DNA from: Pseudomonadota bacterium
GTDB taxonomy: Bacteria > Pseudomonadota > Gammaproteobacteria > Pseudomonadales > UBA5518
DNA: 7,502 nucleotides
Reading direction: 5' to 3'
Assembly (NCBI GenBank): GCA_022705125.1
Contig: JAKJFB010000132.1
Location: 1 to 7,502 of the forward strand
Shown here: one piece after another, positions 1 through 4,870 of the stretch
How the letters are laid out: each line of letters starts with the position of its first letter
How positions within the stretch are numbered: the stretch's first letter is position 1
Position numbers and translations under genes: made by a program
Notes under the pieces: model-generated
What the model was told of the DNA's origin: nothing
The model's input: only the letters and a program-made list of their open reading frames with translations
Databases searched by the model: none

Positions 1-1281
1 CAGGAAGCGGTGAAGCGCGCCGCGCCCGGCACCACGATCCAGATCCTGCCCGGGACCTATCACGAGACCGTCTACATCGACAAGGACGGCATCCGCCTGA
101 TCGGCGTGATCGAGGAAGGGCGGCGCGCGGTGCTGGACGGCCAGGGCAAGCTGAACGACGCGATCCTGTACTCCGGCAACAACGTGGTGGTGGAGAACCT
201 CGCGATCACGAAGTACAAGGGCAACGGCATCATGAGCCAGGCCGGCAACAACTTCGAGATCCGCAACAACCTGATCGTCGACACCGGCGTCTACGGCATC
301 TTCCCGCAGCTGGGCCAGAACGGGGTGGTCGAGCACAACGTGGTCTCGGGAATCGAGGACGCGGCGATCTATGTTGGCATGAGCGACAACATCCACGTGG
401 CGCACAACGACGTCTTCGACAGCGTTGCCGGCATCGAGATCGAGAACAGCCGTCACGCGATCGTCGAGAACAACTACGTGCACAACAACACCGGCGGGAT
501 ACTGGCCTTCGTGACGCCGGGGCTGCCGATCAAGACCACCTTCGACGTGATCATCCGCCACAACTTCATCGTCGGGAACAACCACGACAACTTCGGCGCA
601 CCTGGCTCCACGGTGGCGGGGATCCCGCCGGGCACCGGCGTGCTGATCATGGCGGCCGACGACGTGGTGATCGAGGGCAACATCATCTCGGACAACAAGA
701 CCGCCGGCATCCTCGTGACCGATCACGCGAACGCCGCGAACATCACGGTCGACCCGGAGTCGGAGCCGAACTCCGACCGCGTGAAGATCCTCGACAACAC
801 GATGCTCGACAACGGCTACGACACCATCCCCGAGGTGAAGGCGCTGATGCTGACCGAACTGCAGCGAGGCAATCCCGACATCGTGCGCGTCGGTCCCAGC
901 CCCGGCAGCTGCATCCGCAACCGCGGGCGCTACGTGACCGTCGGCGTGAAGGATTTCGCCGAATGCGACTTCAGCAACACCGCGGCGACCGAAACCTACC
1001 TGCTGCCGCCGGTGCCGGCGCGCGTGATCGCGCCCGACGAGCGCGGCAAGATCGCCTACCTCGGCGTCTGCAGTGGCTGCCACATCTATACCGGGCGCAT
1101 GATCGGCCCGCCGGTGCAGGTGATACAGGCGCTGTACATGGACAATCCGCAGGGGCTCGCGGACTACATCGCCAACCCGGTGAAGAAGCGCGACGACTAT
1201 CCCGAGATGCCGCCGCAGAACTACCTCGACGCGGCGACACGCCTCGCGGTGGCCGAGTACATGCTGCAGGTGAAGAACTGA
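1..1281 (+). CDS. Parallel beta-helix repeat protein (TIGR03805-like) fused to a C-terminal cytochrome c domain, 5' partial
   Basis: The reading frame is open from base 1, so the true start and any signal peptide lie upstream; the GTG at base 10 is probably internal. About the first 270 residues are right-handed beta-helix repeats of roughly 22-25 residues, rich in Asn ladders (VVVENLAI, FEIRNNLI, GVVEHNVV, IHVAHNDV, AIVENNYV, VIIRHNFI, VVIEGNII, VKILDNTM). The stretch with AAIYVGMS, AGIEIENS, NTGGILAF and GTGVLIMA matches my memory of family TIGR03805, exported proteins of unknown function. A linker with Cys codons at 910 and 964 (possible disulfide) follows. Then comes a c-type heme domain of about 85 residues: CSGCH at bases 1069-1083, with YPEMPP offering Met (bases 1207-1209) as likely sixth ligand. 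A CXXCH motif requires heme attachment in the periplasm, so export is inferred. Beta-helix folds often bind or cut polysaccharides; no catalytic residues are evident, so function is unknown. It converges on the cupin gene. Confidence 0.88.
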   Translation, partial: QEAVKRAAPGTTIQILPGTYHETVYIDKDGIRLIGVIEEGRRAVLDGQGKLNDAILYSGNNVVVENLAITKYKGNGIMSQAGNNFEIRNNLIVDTGVYGIFPQLGQNGVVEHNVVSGIEDAAIYVGMSDNIHVAHNDVFDSVAGIEIENSRHAIVENNYVHNNTGGILAFVTPGLPIKTTFDVIIRHNFIVGNNHDNFGAPGSTVAGIPPGTGVLIMAADDVVIEGNIISDNKTAGILVTDHANAANITVDPESEPNSDRVKILDNTMLDNGYDTIPEVKALMLTELQRGNPDIVRVGPSPGSCIRNRGRYVTVGVKDFAECDFSNTAATETYLLPPVPARVIAPDERGKIAYLGVCSGCHIYTGRMIGPPVQVIQALYMDNPQGLADYIANPVKKRDDYPEMPPQNYLDAATRLAVAEYMLQVKN

Positions 1282-1289
1282 TCCCGCAC

Positions 1290-1317
1290 CGGGCGCCGCG
1301 CCCGTTCAGTCGGGCGC
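1290..1317. terminator. Overlapping inverted repeats between convergent genes, possible bidirectional terminator
   Basis: The 24-base gap between the two convergent genes, plus the first bases of the cupin gene's 3' end, holds two overlapping GC-rich hairpins. CGGGCG (1290-1295) pairs with CGCCCG (1299-1304) around a 3-base loop. Alternatively GCGCCCG (1298-1304) pairs with CGGGCGC (1311-1317) around the loop TTCAGT. The two share an arm and are mutually exclusive. Neither is followed by a real T tract (only TT), so factor-independent termination would be weak. The position at a convergent junction is the main support. Confidence 0.3.
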
Positions 1318-1821
1318 GAACCGGTAGGGAATGGCGTCGGTGTCCGTCGGCAGCCGCCACTCGTCCGGGTTCTCGTAGCAATAGGCGCGATCGAAGAAAT
1401 TGACGAAGCTGCTGGCCTGGTTCTCGAGGTTCTGGATCCCGTGCCAGACGAAGGGCGGGATCAGCAGCGTCGCGGGGCGCATGCGGCCCAGGTGCAGCAC
1501 GTCCAGCTTGCCCTTCGTCGGCGAGCCCTCCCGGTCGTCGAACAGCACGATGCGCAACGTCCCGTCGGTGACGAAGATCCTGTCGGTCTGCAGGTGGTGA
1601 CTGTGCCACGCGCTGATGGCGTGCGCACGCAGCGTGACGTGGATCATGTGGTTGATCGCGAGGCGGCCGATGTCCCAGTCGCGACGCACCACCTCGGTGG
1701 TGGTGCCGTTGCGCGTGATGATGTTCTGCATCTCGTGGAGATGCACACCGTCGATCAGCTCGCGCAGCATGCGGCCGTCGGCTGCCACCGTTTGCGTGTC
1801 CTTGATGCCGTCGTTGCCCAT
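1306..1821 (-). CDS. RmlC-like cupin (dTDP-4-dehydrorhamnose 3,5-epimerase-related), 171 aa
   Basis: This is the last gene of a three-gene minus-strand operon. The protein has the double-stranded beta-helix (cupin) layout of the RmlC superfamily. Residues 72-78 (WHSHHLQ) resemble the RmlC catalytic His-X-Gln motif. Residues 88-102 contain a TLRIVLFDDREGSPT segment like the family's VDxRxxSPT. IPPFVWHG (121-128) matches the PxGxxHG loop, and YCYENPDEWRL (147-157) followed by a TDAIPYRF tail matches the RmlC C-terminal region. RmlC enzymes epimerise C3/C5 of dTDP-4-keto-6-deoxy sugars; related cupins are sugar ketoisomerases. The usual catalytic Tyr of RmlC appears to be replaced in the NFFDRAY segment (142-144 region) and the active-site Lys is not obvious, so an isomerase or non-enzymatic sugar-binding role is possible. 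The ATG at 1821 is fixed by a strong AGGAGG site. At 171 residues it is close to the usual RmlC length of about 180. Confidence 0.8.
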   Translation of the reverse strand: MGNDGIKDTQTVAADGRMLRELIDGVHLHEMQNIITRNGTTTEVVRRDWDIGRLAINHMIHVTLRAHAISAWHSHHLQTDRIFVTDGTLRIVLFDDREGSPTKGKLDVLHLGRMRPATLLIPPFVWHGIQNLENQASSFVNFFDRAYCYENPDEWRLPTDTDAIPYRFAPD

Positions 1822-1825
1822 GAGG

Positions 1826-1831
1826 CCTCCT
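1826..1831 (-). promoter_or_regulatory. Strong Shine-Dalgarno site of the cupin gene
   Basis: On the minus strand this reads AGGAGG, four bases before the ATG at 1821. It is a full match to the anti-Shine-Dalgarno core and is much stronger than anything before the two upstream genes of the operon. It sits inside the 17-base gap (1822-1838) after the glycosyltransferase stop codon, so the cupin is translated independently although probably cotranscribed. Confidence 0.8.
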
Positions 1832-1838
1832 GGTTTCC

Positions 1839-3830
1839 TTAGCTATCCAGCACGCACGGAGCAAGTCCGGCGCACCAACGCTGCCACATCTGGCGCAGTC
1901 GGACTTCCAGCGCCCTCGCTACCTGCGCCGGGACGCGGTGGCGGTCTTCCTCGAGCCGGTTCCTGAGCGAGTAGCGCAGGCGCTGCAGCTCGTCGGGCTG
2001 CGCCGCCGTGCGCACTGCAATTTCAACATACTGTGGCGCCGATCCGGCCACGAACCGGTCCAGCCCGGCTGCCGACATGGCGGCAGTGCCGAGGCGCGCC
2101 ACCAGCGAATCGCCTGCCAGCGTCAGCGTGGGCACACCCATCCACAGCCCGAACTGGGCCGTCGTCGAACTGGCCCACGGAAAGGCATCCAGCAGCAGGT
2201 CGATCCGTTCGTGCGCCGCGAGGTAGCCGGCCATGTCGAGGCGCGGCAGGAAGGCGATGCGCCCGTGCGCGATGCCGCGGGCCGCGAAGCGCCCGCGCAG
2301 CGCCTCGGCGACTGCATCGTCGGTCACGGCGCCCAGCACGAGCCGTGATCCGGGAGTACGCCGGAGGATTTCAGCCCACAGCGCGATCACCGCGTCGCCG
2401 AGCTTGTTCATCCGGTTGAAGCTGCCGTAGGTGATGTAGCCGTTGCGCGCGAGCGGTGGCGGCGTCAGCGCCGGCAACCGCTCGGGCTTGCCGAAGACGA
2501 GCATGACGGGCAGGTAGGCGAGGCGCTCGATGAACAGGTGGTCGAAGCGCCCGGGCGGCGCCAGCACCGGATCGACCAACCGGTAATCCATCGTGCGCAG
2601 GCCGCTGGTCCCGGGATAGCCGACCCACATCACCTGCACCGGCGCGGCCTTGCGGGCGAAGACACCGAGGCGGTTCCCGGCCGTGTGCCCGGAATGGTCG
2701 ATGAGTATGTCGATGCCGTCAGCGCGGATGCGCGCCGCGAGCGCCTCGTCGCTGAGCGTCGACACGTCGGCCCACGCGTCGGCGAGCGCGCGCAGGCGCT
2801 GCGCCATGGCGTCCGCGGCCGGGTTGGTGTCGTAAGCGAGGAGCTGCAGCTGCGCGCGATCCCGTTCGCGCCACACCGGCTCCAGGAAGCGCGCCACCGG
2901 ATGATCCCGGAAATCGCCCGACACGACGCCCACGCGCAGCCGGCGCGCGGGATCACGGTCGTTCGCATGCGGCGCCGGTTGCGTGCCGAAGCGGGCCTCG
3001 GCCTGCTCGCCGAATGCCTTGTGGGCGTCGAAGACCTGTTGTGCGTCCAGGCTCGCGTCGTGTGACAGGCAGTAAAGCTCGCTGCTCCAGCTGCCGAGGT
3101 CCGCCGGATCCAGTTCGCGGGCCTTGCGGTAGTGATCGCGCGCGGTCCGAGTGTCACCGAGTCGGTCGTGAATGCTGCCGAGGTTGACGTGCGCGCGGGA
3201 AAGGCCGGGGTCGATCCGCAGCGCCGCCTCCGCCGCCGCGCAGGCTTCGCGCAGTCGGTTCTGCGCCGCCAGCGTCGTGCCCAGGCTGATCAGCGCCTCG
3301 GGATGGCGGGGCTGGATGCGCAGCGCCTCGCGCAGCGCGGCCTCGGCCTCCACGCTGCGCTGCAGCCGCGAGAGCGCGTTGCCGAGCTGCAGCCAGCCGG
3401 TGGCGAGTTGCGGCGCGAGGGCGACCGCCCTGGCCGCCAGTCGCTGCGCCTCGGCGGCGTTGCCGGCGTCGAGCTCGTTGCCCGCGGCGTTCGACCAGAT
3501 GCCCGCCGCGGCGGGTGCGAGCGCCAGTGCCGTCGTGAACGCCGCGCGTGCGCCGGCATGATCGCCGGATTTGTGCAGCACGATGCCGAGATTGTCCCAG
3601 ATCGAGCGGTCGCCGCCCTCGATCGCCGCGGCGCGGCGCAGATGCACCAGCGCCTGGCGCAGGTCGCCCCGGGCGAAGCGGCTCATGCCGAGCAGCTGCC
3701 AGGCCTTGCCCGAATCGGGGCAGTCCCGGACCAGCTCCTGCGCCAGCCGCTGGCACTCGTCGAGCCGGCCCGCCTGGAAGCAGGCGCTCCAGCGCGACAC
3801 GGCCCCGGGCGGCGGCGCGGCGCCGCTCAC
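1839..3830 (-). CDS. TPR-repeat SPINDLY/O-GlcNAc-transferase-like glycosyltransferase (GT41), 663 aa
   Basis: The N-terminal half is a TPR superhelix: six in-phase 34-residue repeats begin at residues 41, 75, 109, 143, 177 and 211, with Trp at position 4 of repeats 1-4 (W44, W78, W112, W146). Degenerate repeats flank them (about 7-40, and 245-278 with W248). From about residue 297 a bipartite GT-B domain follows, as in OGT/SPINDLY. VGVVSGDFRDHP (300-311) contains the His equivalent to human OGT H498. VMWVGYPGTSGLRTMDY lies at 400-416. YGSFNRMNKLGD (468-479) has K476 equivalent to the UDP-binding K842. DAFPWASSTTAQFGLWMGVP (548-567) is the donor-site loop. GT41 enzymes transfer a sugar from a nucleotide sugar to Ser/Thr of cytoplasmic proteins; bacterial targets include flagellins and adhesins. 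The open frame extends far upstream, but that part is a shadow of the aldolase gene. The start is taken as the GTG at 3830, which overlaps the aldolase TGA. No membrane segment or signal peptide is seen. Donor sugar and target are unknown. Confidence 0.87.
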   Translation of the reverse strand: MSGAAPPPGAVSRWSACFQAGRLDECQRLAQELVRDCPDSGKAWQLLGMSRFARGDLRQALVHLRRAAAIEGGDRSIWDNLGIVLHKSGDHAGARAAFTTALALAPAAAGIWSNAAGNELDAGNAAEAQRLAARAVALAPQLATGWLQLGNALSRLQRSVEAEAALREALRIQPRHPEALISLGTTLAAQNRLREACAAAEAALRIDPGLSRAHVNLGSIHDRLGDTRTARDHYRKARELDPADLGSWSSELYCLSHDASLDAQQVFDAHKAFGEQAEARFGTQPAPHANDRDPARRLRVGVVSGDFRDHPVARFLEPVWRERDRAQLQLLAYDTNPAADAMAQRLRALADAWADVSTLSDEALAARIRADGIDILIDHSGHTAGNRLGVFARKAAPVQVMWVGYPGTSGLRTMDYRLVDPVLAPPGRFDHLFIERLAYLPVMLVFGKPERLPALTPPPLARNGYITYGSFNRMNKLGDAVIALWAEILRRTPGSRLVLGAVTDDAVAEALRGRFAARGIAHGRIAFLPRLDMAGYLAAHERIDLLLDAFPWASSTTAQFGLWMGVPTLTLAGDSLVARLGTAAMSAAGLDRFVAGSAPQYVEIAVRTAAQPDELQRLRYSLRNRLEEDRHRVPAQVARALEVRLRQMWQRWCAGLAPCVLDS
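3827..3830 (-). promoter_or_regulatory. GTGA stop/start overlap (translational coupling)
   Basis: On the minus strand GTGA provides both the GTG start of the glycosyltransferase and the TGA stop of the aldolase. No good Shine-Dalgarno sequence precedes the GTG (only a GGTGGTGGCAGG stretch about 17 or more bases upstream). Translation of the glycosyltransferase therefore probably depends on ribosomes finishing the aldolase, keeping the two proteins in fixed proportion. This overlap is also the main reason for choosing this start. Confidence 0.7.
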
Positions 3831-4648
3831 CGGCCGGCCCGGCTCATGCCTGCCACCACCAGTGCATCCAGTTCCTCGCGGGCCTCGCGTAGCCTGCCGG
3901 CGGACTGTTGCGACCAGTACGTCAGCCGCTCGCGGGCGCGGGTCACCGCCGCGGCGAACTGCTCTTCCGGCAGGTCCTTGAAGAACACGCGCGACACCAG
4001 TGCGCCGGTCGCGCCCAGGCGCGGGTATTGCGCGTACACGAGCTCGGAGGGAACGGGGAGCGTCGCGTCCAGCGCGCGGCCGATGCCGCCTACGGCAAAG
4101 GGGAAAGCGACCGCCGCCAGTGTCGCGCAGGCGTCTTCGAGCAGCGTGCTGCAGAGCACCGCGAAGTGGTTCTTCACGCCGAGGTCCAGCGACAGGTCGT
4201 TCAGCCCGAAGTGGATCTCGTCCAAGCCCTCGATCCGGCACAGCTGCCCGACCCGGGATGCCGCGCTCACGGTCTCGACCAGCAGCACCGTCCTCGCCCT
4301 GCCATCGACCGCGCGCACGAAATGCCCGGCTTCGCCGACCGAATGGAAGTGCGGCAGCATGATGACCTGGGCGCCACAAGCGACCAGGCGCTCGATCTCC
4401 TGCGCGAGGCAAGCGTGGGGCGGATTGCAGCGCACGAAGCGCTGCGAGCGGCCTAGCGCCGCGAAAACGTTCGGGAGGTCCGCCTCGGTGTGGTCGGAAA
4501 TCCAGGTGCCCATCCCGCGCTGGCGTTCCAGCTTGCCCAGGCGTTCCAGGTCTGGGCCGATACGGTCCACTCCGGCGCGATCTGCGGCGCCAGCCAGTGC
4601 CGGGCGGTTGGTGAAAAGGGTGAGGCGGAAGCGCTCGCCAAGGTTCAT
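3827..4648 (-). CDS. HpcH/HpaI aldolase / citrate lyase beta-like family protein, 273 aa
   Basis: First gene of the minus-strand operon. The protein is a TIM-barrel lyase of the HpcH/HpaI (C-C_Bond_lyase) family, which cleaves or forms carbon-carbon bonds with pyruvate, oxaloacetate or acyl-CoA type substrates using a divalent metal. Visible family marks: FTNRPALAGAADRAGVDRIGPDLERLGK spans residues 12-39, VRCNP is at 72-76, GAQVIMLPHFHSV at 92-104, LLVET at 122-126 (E125 a likely metal ligand), and IHFGLNDLSLDLG at 145-157 (D151 the likely second metal ligand). VGGIGRAL (187-194) and LVSRVFF (217-223) fit the later barrel strands. The ATG at 4648 gives the expected N-terminus right before the first barrel strand, but there is only a weak ribosome site upstream. 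The subgroup seems to be the one found with carbohydrate or surface-glycan genes rather than citrate fermentation genes; that is from memory and the coupled glycosyltransferase. The true substrate cannot be read from the sequence. The gene is divergent from the transglycosylase gene. Confidence 0.85.
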   Translation of the reverse strand: MNLGERFRLTLFTNRPALAGAADRAGVDRIGPDLERLGKLERQRGMGTWISDHTEADLPNVFAALGRSQRFVRCNPPHACLAQEIERLVACGAQVIMLPHFHSVGEAGHFVRAVDGRARTVLLVETVSAASRVGQLCRIEGLDEIHFGLNDLSLDLGVKNHFAVLCSTLLEDACATLAAVAFPFAVGGIGRALDATLPVPSELVYAQYPRLGATGALVSRVFFKDLPEEQFAAAVTRARERLTYWSQQSAGRLREAREELDALVVAGMSRAGR

Positions 4649-4684
4649 CGGCTCGGTATCGTGTGCCCGGTGCTGAGGGCGGTG

Positions 4685-4714
4685 ACAATAGCAAACGGCC
4701 GGCTCGCCTGTCTC
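4685..4714 (-). promoter_or_regulatory. Candidate sigma-70 promoter of the aldolase-glycosyltransferase-cupin operon
   Basis: On the minus strand an extended -10 TGC-TATTGT (TATTGT at 4690-4685) lies 18 bases downstream of GAGACA (4714-4709), which matches four of six -35 positions. The TATTGT also matches four of six and is one of the few AT-rich spots in this region. Transcription would start near 4678, leaving a leader of about 30 bases before the ATG at 4648. Found by eye only. Confidence 0.4.
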
Positions 4715-4794
4715 CGGCGCTGCGCGGCCCGGCCTGCTCCGGCTGCGTCGGGAATCCGCGCGTGAGGCCGCGCGTTGCCATCCGCGTCCGACGC

Positions 4795-4823
4795 TTGCCG
4801 CAGGGCACCCCTGCGGCTAACCT
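4795..4823 (+). promoter_or_regulatory. Weak candidate promoter of the lytic transglycosylase gene
   Basis: TTGCCG (4795-4800, four of six -35 matches) and TAACCT (4818-4823, three of six -10 matches) are separated by 17 bases. The spacing is ideal but the -10 is poor. The spacer is nearly all taken up by an inverted repeat (4797-4817). If real, the transcript would start near 4830, leaving about 40 bases of leader. Confidence 0.25.
4797..4817. repeat. Perfect 8-bp inverted repeat upstream of the lytic transglycosylase gene
   Basis: GCCGCAGG (4797-4804) and CCTGCGGC (4810-4817) are exact reverse complements separated by GCACC. It may be an operator lying between the candidate -35 and -10, or an RNA hairpin if transcription starts further upstream. 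No T tract follows, so it is not an ordinary intrinsic terminator. Which role it plays, if any, cannot be decided from sequence alone. Confidence 0.45.
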
Positions 4824-4856
4824 TCGCGGCAGGACAACAGGCAACGCTGGCTCAAC

Positions 4857-4862
4857 GAAAGG
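4857..4862 (+). promoter_or_regulatory. Ribosome binding site deciding the transglycosylase start
   Basis: GAAAGG lies eight bases before the ATG at 4871. It favours this start over an in-frame ATG at 4775, which would add 32 residues ahead of the lipoprotein signal, and over the ATG at 4919, which has no clear site at the right distance. Confidence 0.55.
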
Positions 4863-4870
4863 TATACAGG

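Noticed and set aside
3132..4676. Long plus-strand open frame (514 codons) opposite the aldolase and glycosyltransferase genes
   Set aside because: It is antisense to two well-recognised genes, its translation is Arg/Ala/Gln-rich with no family resemblance, and long antisense frames are expected at this GC content.
4775..4870. ATG at 4775 as start of the transglycosylase
   Set aside because: It would put 32 extra residues ahead of the lipoprotein signal and includes the candidate promoter and inverted repeat; the ATG at 4871 has a better ribosome site.
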